Of a DNA stretch of 64,000 bases, positions 11,301-24,200 are shown piece after piece. The notes under the pieces are model-generated. The model was not told the DNA's origin, did no database searches, and worked only from the letters and a program-made list of their open reading frames with translations. This stretch comes from Chytridium lagenaria (Eukaryota; Chytridiomycota; Chytridiomycetes; Chytridiales; Chytridiaceae), in assembly GCA_025449115.1 (NCBI GenBank), contig JAHLKC010000018.1, positions 124,001-188,000 on the forward strand, read 5' to 3'. Position numbers and translations under genes: made by a program. How positions within the stretch are numbered: position 1 is the first letter of the stretch; each line of letters starts with the position of its first letter.

Positions 11301-14054
11301 CGACAATGGTTGAGGAGTCGCGTTCGCCTTCTCCCCCAAGATATCGACATAACTCGAGGGAGATCGGATTTTTCTTCGTCATCGAGATCATCGGCTTTAC
11401 CATCCCGACGGAACGGTGCCACATCAATTTTCTACATAAAGAATATACAATTTAAAGGGATGCAAAAGACAATAAATAGACGCCAAAAGTGAGATGGTGA
11501 GAAGAAAGAAAATCGAAGGGGTACGAACTTGTTCCATTTGATACCGGCACGTCTCGGCCAGCCAATCAGAGGCCATCGAAATGAGCTTCTCCCGCATCCA
11601 TTTTGCACCAAAAGGTAAAAGAATGGTCTTGCACATATCCGCTATCTTCCGCCTCTCTGCATTCCATAAATCGGCATATTCATTTGTGTAGTCGTTTGTG
11701 ATATTCTTGTAGAAGTCACGCATCAAAGCAACTTCATCTACATCAATTTTAACTATAAGAAGACCTTGGTCCTCCGCATTTGCAATTTGGAGAAACGCGC
11801 CATTTTCAAACTTCCCAACTGAACGCTTCTTGAGGTATTTGTAGGGCTGTGCAGATTAGTAAAAGAAACAGAAAAGGACTCTTACGTAAAGAGGGTGCAA
11901 AGGTTGAATATCTCGCTTCCCCTTTTCCGTAGGTATACAGGTGACAAAAGAATCGTACAAGAAAACTCGGCGGATAAAGTCTCGCAGATAAGGATCTGCC
12001 CCCAACTCAAGAGATATCATTTGCCGAGCCGCTATAAGATGTTAATGTCGTGACATCAAAAAGTACCATACCATTAATTACTCGCTCAACAGTGTTGAAG
12101 GCTGATTTTTCGACAACAAATCTTTTTGCAGCTTCCGTTGGAATTTCACTTACATCTTCCGGAACAAACTCGCCAGAATCTCTTAACATGGAAAGAGCAA
12201 AAGCCTTACAATCGATCTTGAAGAACTAAAAAGCCGTTAGTCGGCGTGCTCCTCAATCTGAAAAGATAAAACAGCTTCTCACCTTTGTAAACTCAAGTAA
12301 GCCACAGCCGCGGCCTTCATCGTAAGCGCTTTTCCGATAAGTCCTTTTAAGTTCTCGTTTACGAGTCTCCTCGGCTCGATGTAATTCTACACCGTAATGC
12401 AGCTGCAAATAAGACACAACATCCGAGATTTCCTCTAGTGTGGAAGAATTTTTCAAAAAATGGTCGGGATAATCGTCCGCTAAAGCCGCGTCTGAGAGGC
12501 TTCTCACTTCCGAAAGCAAGGTACGGACGGTCTTGCGCTTAGCCTCCAACGCTTGAAATTGAAGATCGGTATCGTAAATGCTCCAGAGCTGGGCACGGTC
12601 GATACCCGCTTTCGCAAGGCGATCCTTCCGATGAGCAACGATGAAAGGAACCTCAAACAAATTTTCATGAAAAAACTTCAAAACAAGACGAACACCGCTA
12701 CGAACATCAGCTAGAGAAGCAGGCAGTTTCTTTGAGTATAAAGTACGGAGAATGTAATCCGTCTCGCGATCGTAGTCTTCCTCAGAGAGATAATTCATTT
12801 CACCACTCAACTATTAAATAATGTAGGCATTAACGCATAAACGTTACAGCCACAAAACAAACCTGGAAACGTTCCGGCATATCACGTATTTGTATTGCTT
12901 CGTCCTCATCAGTGAGCATTCTGGCGGCAACCTCAGCGGGCTCATATAGCTAATATTGTTTGAAAATGCTTCCACAAAAAAGTGATCTCACATCTGATAT
13001 TTTCGATGGTTTTTCAGATGGCCCTGTATATGCCCCTTCGTCATCATACAGATCATCTTGAGAGCGCTGATTCTTTAACAACAGTCAACCAGTAATCAGG
13101 ATAATAAGCTTACCGGATGGAGTGCATAAGCGTAGTCGCTACCGTCTCCAAAAAGATCATCAATATCCTGCCAAACTCTGGGGATATCTGTCAGCTGCTG
13201 TAAAGAAAGAATCATGCCAAAAGAAAATCTAGTTTGAAGAGGCACACACTCATTTGATATTCCGTAATTCTGTCCGCGGTTCTTCTGCTCACGACGTCTC
13301 CTCTCCTTCAACCTAGCTATTCGTTCAGCCTCATCCTCGCCACCATCTTCTTCGGAATCATCATCGACAATGAAATCTCCTTCCTCTGACTGGATATCAT
13401 CTTCCTCGAAGTCATCGACTTCACCACGCCCTTCCGTGAGGTCTTCCGCGCCAACAGCCTCATCCTCATCTTGAAACATCGTCGAAAGATCATCCTCTTT
13501 CCTACGCGGAGAGGGTTCCTCGCCTTTCTTCCGAAGCCGCTTAAACTTCTATGACCAAACTTAGCACGTTCTACAATATACTGAGATTCTCACATCTTTC
13601 TTGGGGCGTCCGAAGTTCTCCTGAATGAGCTCCAAATCTTCATCGTCTAAAGTCTCTTCCTCCTCTCGTTGCTTTCTCTTTTTTTTTTCGCTTCCTCTCC
13701 TTATCCTCTTGTTCAGGTTCCTCCTCTGCATCCTCCTCCTCCTCCTCATCGTCATCCACAATAAACATTTTGTCTGCCTCAGTCATTTCATCATCCTCAT
13801 CTTCTTCCGAAGAATCATCATCCGAGTCGATAATCTACAGGAGCAATGTCAAGCGTGGTTGATGTCAGTTGGTCATTACCCGTCCTTTCTTCTTCGACTT
13901 TCCCATCTTTCTCCCCTTTCTCAACTTTCACTGACCCCGTGTCACTGACGGCACCTTCTTCCTCTTCCTCCTCCTCCCTCTCGTGGCCATTCTTCACAAC
14001 AGCGTCGCGGCCGTCGTCATCGTCACTCGCAAAGTCGTGCACCCCTTCATCCAT
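8388..14054 (-). CDS. SPT6: Transcription elongation factor SPT6
   Basis: SPT6 is a histone chaperone that travels with RNA polymerase II. In order from the start: an Asp/Glu-rich N-terminus (14054 to about 13330) with KRKKKRK-type basic patches; DIDDLFGDGSDYAYAL (about 13180-13120), the segment before the core; a helix-turn-helix core with VLKFFHENLFEVPFIVAHRKD (about 12700); a YqgF/RNase H-like domain with RPDVIVVGGW (about 11180); an HhH region around YTLQFVSGLGPRKAQFMID (about 10600); an S1 domain (about 10020-9790); and tandem SH2 domains with YWKNFTFQEAVDYLR and VIRPSTRGNNFLSMTWKI (about 9560-9420). The tail is Gly/Pro/Met-rich. The tail frame shifts near 8690 (a CGCG duplication) and near 8440; allowing for both, it ends PPHQYPGYGGIL with stop 8388-8390. 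The first intron border near 13850 is unresolved. About 15 short introns are present. Confidence 0.92.
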
Positions 14055-14109
14055 CTTTGGTCTATATGTAGAACAGAATTTATTTCTGAATCAAATTTTC
14101 TTGACAGAG

Positions 14110-15273
14110 TCAACAAAGCCCTGAAACTGTTTGAACCTCATCCGACACCTCGTTGTCATAGATATCTAACCCCACAATGCAGCTTTCCCTTACGACTTGC
14201 TCTGGATCATTGAGGAAATTCTGAAGGACATCATAGCACTCCTTTGTTGCGATAGAACCCAGAGCTTCGGCGCATTCATGGCGCACCATGCCTGCCTCAT
14301 TGGTATCAGCGAGAACCTGAATAAGAGCAGGAACGCTGGATGGGTGCTGCATCTGGCCGAATACAAAAGCTATAAATGAAGGTTTGTTTAGACATCATTC
14401 TGATGTGCTGAATTTTTACCGATTTCGTGGCGAAACAAGGCGCTTTCGTCGTTGAAACCCCTTGCTAAAGCCTGATTCGCCTTGTCAGTAAAAGCTTTCC
14501 TGCGTTTACGTTATAAACCAACCTGAACAGAACTCTCATCGCCCCTGTTTCTTAATGCAAACATGGCCCTATACCTCTCAAACAAAGGAAGGCTTTCGTC
14601 GAGAAGGACTTGCTCAAGATCTTCAACTTTTCGTGACTGCTGTGGCATCGGTGGGGCTGGATCGATAGAATTGTAGACGCTACAAAGACTTAGATAATTA
14701 AGGAACTTATCGTCACCCTACCTCTTATCGACACCGACATCCTTTTGCTTTGATGATTCAAATTGAATCTTGTCGATGGCAATTTCACATGTTTCCTTTA
14801 CGACCCTGCATTCCTCAGGATCGTTTAGGTACTTCTTCAACGTTTCCAGTGATGATTCATCTCCAATAGCTCCCAAAGCTTCAGCAGCCTATGAAGTGTT
14901 GGTTACTTTCCTCTAATGTTAACGGATACTGACCTCATGCCGAACCATTGGATCTTGAGCAGTGTCCCCTAGAACCCCAATGAGTTGAGGGATCGCATAA
15001 GGATTCTTCATTTGGCCCAAAACATAGGCCAGCTCATGCTTAAGTAGAGCTGATTGATCAACGAATGCTTCAATGAACAAAAAAGTTAGGATGTGTATAT
15101 AATGTATTAGCACCTTTGCAGATGATGTCGATAGAACGCTGATCATTAATGTTCTTCAATGCAAACAGTGCCCTAAATCGGGATTGCAACGGCACTCTCT
15201 TACTGCCCTCTTGAGGAATGCCTAATAATGTCGATTCAAGAACATCGTATTCTGTCAGCTCTGCGGCAACCAT
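14110..15273 (-). CDS. LIA1: Deoxyhypusine hydroxylase (HEAT-repeat iron enzyme)
   Basis: This enzyme completes hypusine formation on eIF5A by hydroxylating deoxyhypusine, in the cytosol. ATG 15273 opens [18 protein letters not shown]. The protein is a stack of HEAT repeats in two halves. The four His-Glu iron ligands are visible as [11 protein letters not shown], a VRHE...EALGAIG repeat, a FRHEI...FGQM repeat and [12 protein letters not shown], as in all DOHH proteins. The repeated stretch [10 protein letters not shown] / [10 protein letters not shown] marks the two halves. Several short introns interrupt it. The annotated stop (14110-14112) follows SDEVQ. One extra base there would instead give [17 protein letters not shown] with a stop at 14091. 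Either way only about 36-55 bp separate it from the SPT6 start codon, so its 3' end overlaps the SPT6 promoter. Confidence 0.9.
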
Positions 15274-15404
15274 GCTGTGTGCGCAATAAAAAAATCCGTG
15301 TCACATTCCTTTTTCTGATCTTGTTTTCTTGTAGTTCTGAGCCTTCAAATCGAGATGAGAACAAGGATCATCACAAGATTAAGCTGACCTGATCCGAGAT
15401 ATCC

Positions 15405-15813
15405 TCAAAACTTCTTGGAAGGTCCTGTTTAACATGAAAAAAGATTAAAATCATTATAAGTACATATATAAATGCGTGAATGATGCATAGATGGTTGTTG
15501 TGGCTGAAAGGATTTACCTTGACGAGCATGCTTGAATTCACACCCATCGTCTCTGATACGTTCTATGTGGGAATGATCAGAACTGCAACATTCTGATGAA
15601 AACCCCACCTTTTCTGGGAAGAACATGTCTTGAATCTCAGGGCGGTTGAACATAAACAAACTTCCGATTGGGAACATGATGTAGACGCCAAACTAATGTG
15701 ACTGGTGAACAAAGAGTTCAATAAAATCATCAATTCACCTTGAACAGCTCAAGCCTTTAGGTAATGAGTTTCAAAAGGAGGTTAACATCTAAGCGTTTTA
15801 TTTCTCTCATCAT
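15405..15813 (-). CDS. PET100: PET100-like cytochrome c oxidase assembly protein (micro-gene)
   Basis: This is a very small spliced gene squeezed between KAP120 and deoxyhypusine hydroxylase. Reading exons on the minus strand gives RLELFK, then after an intron FGVYIMFPIGSLFMFNRPEI, QDMFFPEK, then after a second intron ERIRDDGCEFKHARQ and a last exon ending PSKKF with stop 15405-15407. The pattern xLExFKFGxYxxFPxxxxFxFxxPE is the signature of the Pet100 family: a single N-terminal membrane span followed by a short charged tail in the intermembrane space. Pet100 chaperones assembly of complex IV in the inner mitochondrial membrane. The first exon is not settled; ATGs at 15813 and 15810 are candidates. 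Its start lies within about 50 bp of the KAP120 stop. Single reading frames are too short to reveal this gene without splicing. Confidence 0.68.
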
Positions 15814-15860
15814 GGACCAACCCAGATCCTATCTTCTTGAAGTTTTTCATTTTTGCAATT

Positions 15861-18800
15861 TCACAAGTTTTTCAAAAAGTCTTGGAGGACTTCACTATCA
15901 ACAGTTCGAGAGACTAACTCCTGGAATTGCGCAGGACCCCCTACTGCATTCTGTGCATCCAGTATCTTCTGCTTCACAAAAGGAACAAGAGGTGCACTCG
16001 AGATGGGGTCAATGGAATCCAGGTGGAAACGACGAGAAACTTCGAGCGACTCGTCAAACTCCGTGTCTGAGTTTTCGTGCCAGTAGGCCTTTTCCCTAGA
16101 TATTCAGTAATTAGAAACAGCAGGCTTAAAAAAAAAGGAGGATGTGAAGTAAAAAACATATACTTTTCCGTATCCAGATTCAAATCCATAACGTCGGCGA
16201 CGACGCCTGAGATAGTAGCGAAAACAGCAGTGCCGCTTTCAAAGGCTTCACGGTGACCGGTAGCGAGAAGGCTGGCCATAGACATTGCCATGATCTTCTT
16301 CTGCGCCTGTATGTTACGCTGTCATAGAGCTATAAAATTCAGCAAGTCAGTTTAGACAAATAACAACAAAAAGGAAATGCTCTCACACTACTCATGGCAT
16401 TGAGCATGTGCAAAATCGGCGTGGTCACGCCTAAACTCCCAGCGACTTGGTTGATGCATTCGATGGTGGCCACAGGGTCATAGACAGCGCAGCTTCCGAT
16501 CAGGGAACACAAGTTGGCCTTAATAAAGTTGGACACGCGCTCTTCTTCACTAGGATTCAAAATCTCCTTCATGAAGAGATGGAAAAGGCCAGATCCGACC
16601 AAAGCTTGACAGCATGACTTACTGCAGGCAGCTTGGGCAGATGCTCGGATGCATACTGTTAAAGTTTTGATTACTTCGGTTGCAGCTTCAAGGCGAAGAC
16701 CAGATAAAAGGCCCTCGAGTTTCGCAAATACTCTTACGATGGAAGGTGCCTATTAAAAATTAGAGACCACACAAAATAGCGCTGTCTATGGCATACCTGG
16801 AAAACGGCAGCCGGTGACAGTAAAAAATACGATTCAAGGACCTTGAGAGCAGTCCTCAGATACTCGGAACTAAGGTCAAAAATGTGCTCCATCCAAACCA
16901 GAAGGTCAAATAACCCAGAGGTCATCTCGGGTGAATGCCTCGCAAAAGCTAGCCACAAATCCAAAGTGTCCTCAATGTAGGTCGTTGTCTCGTTTGACTC
17001 AAAACTCATGCGAATAATTGGAAGCACTAAACCATGAAGTTCAATAGAGTGGGCTTGAAGTGACTAAAGGATTTTTAAAAAGCTGGACATTAAGTGTTAA
17101 AACTGAACCTGAATCATCTCCTTCAACAAACTCATAATAGAAATGCGTAGCATGGGCTGAAGCTCTGAAAGATCCCATAAACCAGGAATCTTGCTACCAA
17201 TAAGGGCGACCTTTGAAACAATCTTTCCACATTAACAATTTGGTAATACATTAAGAGGCAAACCTGTGAACCTAAATGCGTAATTACAGTTGTAAGGCAT
17301 CCAAGAACAAGAACACGAGTTTCATATTCCTCCAATTCGGGGATAGTTTGAAGCAGGAGGTTGATGGCCGTATCAGCAAACGGCAAAAAAGCTTGGACTT
17401 CCTGGTGTGATTCTCCGATAACGTCCCTTAAAGCTGTGATGGCTGTCAATCGAAGAACAAGATCCTTTCCAGGAAGAGCCAACGTAATGAGAAGGTTGTA
17501 AATGGTCGGAAGAAGACGTGGTGACATCTTCACATTGCACCAAGACGAAATCAAGAAACATACGCGACGATTGATGATACTGCACTGATGGCATTAGTGA
17601 TCCATCATATCATCCTTGTAAGCAAAAAGAACTCACCCATTTCAGTCGAGTCGGGATCAACTTCGTGAACCAATGTCTTCTCAAACCATCCATCAAAATC
17701 CACATACGAAAACAGGGGATCGGCACATATCCCAAAGGACGCATATACAGCGTCTTTTAGTAAAATACTGGCCACATCTGCCTTGGCTGATATGTCTTGT
17801 AAACATCAAGTTAGGCTAATCTTGAAAAGAAAGACAAACCTGACACTTGTTGCAGAAAGGTCAACAGAACGGGGGCTAAGGCATCTCTGTGTCGCTTTTT
17901 CGCCATCTCGTACACCGTTGTTTGTGCCGAGAGCTGCAAGATACAGCAAGAACGTCAGTTCAGTCCAAAAGCAACATAAATCCGATGGGCTTACCCTTAT
18001 GCTAAACTCGTAAGACTCGTTACTTTCATTTTCCAAAAAGATTTCTGGTTCCTCCTGCCAGCTGGAAAGATCATCAGGGGTTAGCTGAATGACTTTCAAA
18101 ACGAGAGTGTTCAGCGCTGAAATAAGAAAATCAGGAGTCCAGATTTGAGATTGGAGCCTTTCTATTGCTTGGTCACAATTTGGATGCCGCTGGGCTAGAT
18201 AGAGGAGAAGTGATTCATTATTCATTTAGTGATTCATCTAAATAGAGCAAAGACGTTCACGACTCGGAAGAAAAGAGTTACCTCCTTGAGCGACATCTAA
18301 TTCTGTAGCTGTGATCATTACTCGAACCATATGAATTGATTGAAGCAATATTTTCTCATAAAACGGGTCGGTAGGCGCTTCAAAATAATTTTAAAAAAAC
18401 AAACAACTAGAAATGATCCCTACGCGCCGAATTCGAGAAGTAATATGAGGACACATTTTGCCAATAAAAGCGCACCACATCAAGAGAACTAGACGCAAGG
18501 CAGAAATTCACGAATCTATGAGACTGCAGGTCCCTATACATCTTTCCCATTGATAAACAAAGAGATTGAATAGCTTTAATAGAGCTGTCAATGTACGGGG
18601 ATCTTCCCCAGGAGGACTGTCCATCTAATAGAGTTTGCCCTTTGATTGTTAAGTGCCGTAAGTCAATGTAACTTACGGTACTGCAGCATTTTCCCCAAAT
18701 ATGACGGAATGTTACTGAACACATTCTATAAGTTTGTTGTTAAAATACGAAAATAAACAACCCCTTACCATAGCGTCTTCAACTTCGTGAAAGCAAGGCT

Positions 18801-19803
18801 TATTCCCGAGCTCCTTCACCGTCTTTTCCGGGTAACCGAAGCAAATGAGGCTTCTTAGACATTTAAAGCTAAACCGAGCCACCTCAATGTTCCCGTCCAT
18901 ATCCACCAACTTCGGCGTTCCGTTTGCACTAGTGAAACATCCAAAGAATGCATCGCTAGCTTGGATAAATAGAGAGCTAAAATACTTAAACAGTCCGGGT
19001 GTAATCTTAAAATCAAATTAGCACCATCACAATTTAACTTCTCACCTCATAGTGCAGACGCTTGTGATGCGCCAATTGCATGGAATAAAGTAACTTAATG
19101 ACACGGTGGAAAATGTACATGGTGTGCCGTTGAAGAAGATATCGCCTCGTAGGCTCCTCATCTGTTGGCAATTCGAAAGTCTGTCGGACTTTCTGAGTAA
19201 GAGTGTCCAGCAGATTCGGCCTATGTGCTTAGTCTTAAATATGATACTAGTGCTGAGGTCTGTTTATATTATAAAGACAACTCACCATTCATTGGGAAAA
19301 TCAAGTCTGGCAATCTTAGCTAAGGCTTCTCCATAGGCCTTCGACAGCTTGAAAGAATGTATGAGCTGAATGCAATGTAACAGAATAGCGACTTACAGAC
19401 TTTGACTCATTGCTCATCAATGAAGACAACCCCATTCTAATCTTGGCCTTTTCATCTGGCTGGATCGCTCTTCAATAGAATAAGTATATCTTGTAAGCCG
19501 ATGCATGATCACGGTTACTTTTGGGCGCTTTTTTCTCCAGTATTTATCTACACCGTTCTTCAAATTCAATGCGGCCAGATGCCTGGTGGGAAACGGCACA
19601 TCCTCCCTGCTCGAGATCTCCTGTGAAAAAAAAGTCAAACAGGGCAAAAGGCCAATTTCGCTAACCAGTAATGATATGTAATATCCCGGAGCACCCTCCC
19701 AGCTCTTCAACTGGGATTCCGCAGCAGCTCGATCCTGAACATCCCCTCCCTGGACTGCAACGGCTCTTGAGAGCGTCTGAAGCATGACTTGAAGAGAGTC
19801 CAT
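15861..19803 (-). CDS. KAP120: Importin-beta family karyopherin, KAP120/importin-11-like
   Basis: A nuclear import receptor of the importin-beta superfamily. ATG 19803 opens MDSLQVMLQTLSRAVAVQ. This is followed by AESQLKSWEGAPGYYISLL and RHLAALNLKNGVDKYWRKK, which closely match the importin-11/Kap120 N-terminal domain (LKxWExxPGxY ... LAxxxFKNGxDKYWR). IARLDFPNEW-type sequence follows near 19310. The rest is HEAT-like helical repeats typical of karyopherins, carried by roughly 15 exons with short introns. It ends with FQELVSRTVDSEVLQDFLKN and stop 15861-15863. The open frame extends upstream of 19803 to 19989, but that stretch is antisense to PEX2 exon 1 and does not look like a karyopherin, so I choose 19803. 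Family cargoes include ribosome-biogenesis factors; none can be inferred here. Confidence 0.86.
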
Positions 19804-19828
19804 ACTTGGATCCAACGTGACACTGACA
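19804..19828. promoter_or_regulatory. Ultra-short divergent interval between KAP120 and PEX2 start codons
   Basis: Only 25 bp separate the start codon of the minus-strand karyopherin gene from the first in-frame ATG of the plus-strand PEX2 gene. No TATA box is visible in it. Each gene's 5' untranslated region and promoter must therefore lie inside the other gene's transcribed or coding region. Confidence 0.55.
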
Positions 19829-21024
19829 ATGTCCAACAGAAAAGGTGCATCATGGGCCTTCCAAGTCCTACGGGTTGCGCAGCTCGACGCTGAGCTATTG
19901 GATGCGGAACTCTTCTTGATGCTGAAGAAGCAGATTGAAGGCGTTTTTTCGGTTCCTTCCGGTAGCCGTTTTGATTTAACTCGTCTCATAAATCTACCTA
20001 GAATACATGGCTCAAACTGTATGATCCGGAACTGATCGCTGTTTTAAGACTTGCATTGGCATCTCAAACTATTTACAAATACGGATCATCATACGGACTT
20101 TCCATACAAAATCTGAAGTTTTCGCGATGAAACAATGCACAAAGCATTGGGTATTGACGTCTCTCGCCGCCCATATTGACGAATTTAGCCCGAATATTCA
20201 GCTATGGACTCTCGCTTGAAAGGATGGCAGAAGCTGGGACACATGGTTGGTTATATTCTTCTTCCGTATTTGTGGAAGAAAGCGGATCATAGAATGTCTA
20301 AGGCAGGATGGAGCGAGTATTCTGAGGTTTGAACGCCGTAATATGCTTGCTGACTGTGGCAAGTCAGATCGGAGATATCAGATTTGGAAAACGTTCCATA
20401 GAAATAGAAGGACTTTTTGATGGACTTTCTCTTGTCAACTTTTTGCTATTCTTGTATAGTGGAAAGTATGTTATAGTCACCCGTTACTCGATCAGCCACT
20501 CAATATTACTCCCTATTATTGTAGATATCGAAGTCTTTTAGAAAGAGCTCTTCATATGAGAATAGTTAACCAGCAACGAGAGCTTTCGAGGAATCTGAGC
20601 TTTGATTACATGAATCGAGAGATGGTGTGGAATGCATTTATGGTTAGTGACTTTACGTGTGGTTGCCTTTTTAAGCGGCATTATATTAGGAATTCTTCGC
20701 GTTTCTAATGCCCCTCATCAATCTTCGCCGGATACGGGGGATGTTTACACGCGTCATTTCAGGCTCAAAAGCATCGAAGACAGCATCTCTTCCTCTGAAC
20801 ATTTGCGCTATATGTGTAATGATGGCCGCAGCCCGTCTACTATTCGAACCCATACAAGACCGATTGTGGCATGTATACTGTTACTTCTGCATTAGGTACC
20901 ATGGTATATAGATCCGGCGCTGACAAACTCTAGCTCGTCTATGAAGGGTGATCCTCACTTTGAATGTCCTCGATGCAGAAAGCAGGTGCAACGATTCGAA
21001 TCAGCTCATGTGATGATCAATTAG
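19829..21024 (+). CDS. PEX2: Peroxin-2, RING-type E3 ligase of the peroxisomal importer
   Basis: PEX2 forms, with PEX10 and PEX12, the membrane ubiquitin ligase that recycles PEX5. ATG 19829 opens MSNRKGASWAFQVLRVAQLD, then AELLDAELFLMLKKQIEGVF, matching the conserved Pex2 start (RVNQLDAELLDEEL). After a short intron come TWLKLYDPELIAVLRLALAS and YGSSYGLSIQNLKFSR, then membrane-region segments GYILLPYLWKK, SLVNFLLFLYSGKY and LSFDYMNREMVWNAFM. The C-terminal RING begins CAIC (about 20805) and continues through a DCGxxxVYCYFC-type stretch to CPRCRKQV; stop 21022-21024. Within the RING the frame must shift at least twice (near 20825 and 20870) to recover the expected Cys/His pattern. I read these as sequencing indels rather than decay, because the sequence on each side is well conserved. 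Confidence 0.85.
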
Positions 21025-21273
21025 AAATATGTGCTTTAGTTATCAGCCATCTGCACTTTACCAAACTTAAGAATGTTAATTTTTCTCATTTATACGATGA
21101 TCTCTTGCAATGAATACCTAGTACCCGATAAATCTGTTCATATAATTATAGTGATTTAAGATTAGGAGCTCTCCGGCTCTTGCCGTTAATCTATCCTGCT
21201 TTTCACTGTCCTCACCACCTTATTTTAGGTATATTATTTCAAGAAGACAATTTTGTGTCGCATGTAGCTAGTG

Positions 21274-24200
21274 ATGAATCATATCGGAAGCAGAACGAAT
21301 GAGGGATATCATACCACATCGACAGGGACACTAAATGGACATCGATTTATAGTATGCATCGCATTCTTTTGAATACCATGTTGACCTCTTCTGGCAGATA
21401 TGCGCTTCAGGGTGTCGCGTAGACATTTACACCGAAGCGTTCCAACTTCAACAAACCATCAACATCTCAAACTTCTCCGCGGATGATAGCACCATAGTCA
21501 CGGCTGTCGCCATCAGCAGTCCATCAGGAAAGGTATGCAATAATTCTTCAATTGTCCTCCGTCTTTACATTCTGATTATAAACTGCAAAAAGATCGCAGC
21601 GTCTCAAGGACACCTTGTCTATATATTTGAGCCTCATGCGGACGAAACGGAAGGCTTTTTCAGCATAGGAGCTCAGTATACTTGGGTCAACACTTCATCC
21701 ATCTTGCATGAATTTGATGTCCGATGCATTTGCTGGGGAACTGCCTTGAGTGCGCACTTTATCAAACTCGTGTTCTAACTGAGACTAAGACATTGGAGAA
21801 TTCGAGCTCTTTACGGGAGGAATAGGCATCAATTTTTGGAATCATCAGAAAAAAGATGATGTACCGACCGAAGCTTGGGTTCTTGTATGGAGTACCAGGT
21901 TAGGGATTGGATTTAATCTTGCCGTCGTAATATATTGCCAATAGGCTCGCAAATGAGATTCACTTTTTGGAATGCTCGCCGGAGGGACGCTTTTTTGCGA
22001 CTTTTGGAAAGGTATGTTGTGGTTATGATGTAATACGGCATTAACATCAAATGAACGTTTAGGACGACAATTTACCGAAGATATGGTTTTCAACCGAACA
22101 GGATCTAAAAAAGGAAACGCTGGCCGTCCCAGAAAGGAAGCCGTCACGATCGGATATGATTATAAAAAAAAGGCAATCGAGTCTTCCAGGGTTTAGTTTT
22201 GTCTATTCCTCATCCATGGGCAGTGGTATGTGCCGAGTGGAAAACAGATCCGGATTCAAAGTGAGCATAGAGACTCCATTTACCTGGCATCAACTGCCAC
22301 CATTTCTCCTGCCTTCATACTTACGTTTGAAAGATATGAAGACATTTCTATCCTTACCACTTGTCAAGACCAGGTGGCTCGCATTTGGGTATGTAGCAAC
22401 CCTCAGTCCCGCCTTTACCCGGGATTTGAGATGAGATGCTCTCTTGACCCTTTTCAAAACGTTGCGGTAGATTCTGAAACGTCAGTGGCATCGATCAAAT
22501 TACTATCAATTAACACACTTCCAGGAAGAGTTACGACGCTATTCACTGGCTCAATCCAAAAGAGGTTCGCAATCTCATCGAACTTCGTGCAGAACACGAG
22601 GAGAGGTTGATCAAAAGTCGCCGGAAAAGTGGGACCAGTGTGAAGCGCGGGAAGAAATTAATGGATACCGTAAAGGAGTACTCTACGATGTTGTTTTTCT
22701 GTTTCATCGGATCGATCCCTTTCCATCTGGGGTGTTCAGGTACTTCTTTTTTTTCTATAATTATTAACCGCTGTTGAAGTATCTGGAGAAATCCTCGAAT
22801 AGAGTGCCTCGTCTTTTGTTGATTCTTAAAATCAATGATGCCGTAGAAGTACACGAAACGTCCTTCTTTAGACAAGCAACTGTGTTCGGCCGCACTTCTA
22901 AGCTTGATAAATCAGGTTTGGAATCCAACATAATTTAGATTGACATAGCTTAAAATTATTCAAGCCACATTTTTCCCGCCCGAGCTTTTTCATTCTTGGG
23001 CAAAACAAACTGGGTCTCCTAAACTGGCTTCAGTATGAACTTGGACGACTTTTTCGGGTCGCCATGGGCAAGCAGTTGTCTGAGAACAGAGCATTCGTGG
23101 TCATATCATGTCAATTCTGCACGCATCCTCGTCACTAATTCAAGCGATACTTTTTTTGCTTCTGTGTCGTCAACCTCCGAAATTTCTATATTTTCTATCT
23201 CAAATGTGGGAGCTTTGTATTCGACGTTTACTGACCCCTGTAATAGATTCCTTCACCATCGCGCATTTTAACTTACCTTTGCGACTTGGAGCACGACAAT
23301 GTCACAAATGCCTGCTGGCTTCCGGAAGGTAAACTTAAAACATTAATTATAACTAAACGTAAAAGTCCCTTATCTTCTTATTTCGGATGAAGATAGAAAT
23401 CTTGCTGTGTATAAATGGGATGGGAATGTCGTATTAAAAGTTGGAGAGACTCATGTGATGGACGACGCGTCTATTGATAGCTTACGCGCTATACGGGATC
23501 CTAATACAAAAAACTACTCAATTGTGGCTGTCACAAAATCAGGAAACATATGCGCATGGAAGTTTGATCTTCAAGGTATTGTTGAAAAGTCACAATCTAT
23601 TCTGATTTTCTCTTAAATAGGCCCATAATTTATCCGCGGTTCAGATGATGTCGTTAGGAATTCCATCTCCAAAGTCATGGATTCTTGGACCGCTTGCTAG
23701 AGATTTTTTAAGAGTCGATGACGGGTTTAGTGGAGCGTTGAACTGCGGTGACCTATTTGTTATTTTAACTCATTCGTCGGATTCAAAACTGCGTATGTGG
23801 GGAGTTTCTGTGTCAAGTTCCAGTTTAAACTCGATTTGTATTTTCCGAACGAACTTTGTGGAAGAAACCATTGCTCGTAAAGGCTGGACCATTTACAAAG
23901 CTTGCCATTGGTAATATCTAGTTCATCTTATAGCTTTGCGTTTTGCTACTGGAATTTTTGACGATTTCGCACCAGCGTATAGGGATGATGAAGGTGTTTA
24001 CCAAGTTATTGTGTGGAGCTCAAATGCACTTGGATATTTGCCACTTGAGGAATCTAAATTGCCGTTACGGTAGTATGATTATGCGATGTCGCTAGTTTTA
24101 ATTATGCTGAAGTTCTAAACCCACCTGTATGGAGTTTTCTACAAACTTTGATGGTTATTCAATGCTCGCCGTCGCAACTGAGGCAGACGTTATTATTTAT

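Noticed and set aside
19804..19989. Upstream extension of the karyopherin frame to 19989
   Set aside because: Sequence before 19803 has no karyopherin similarity and is antisense to a well-conserved PEX2 exon.
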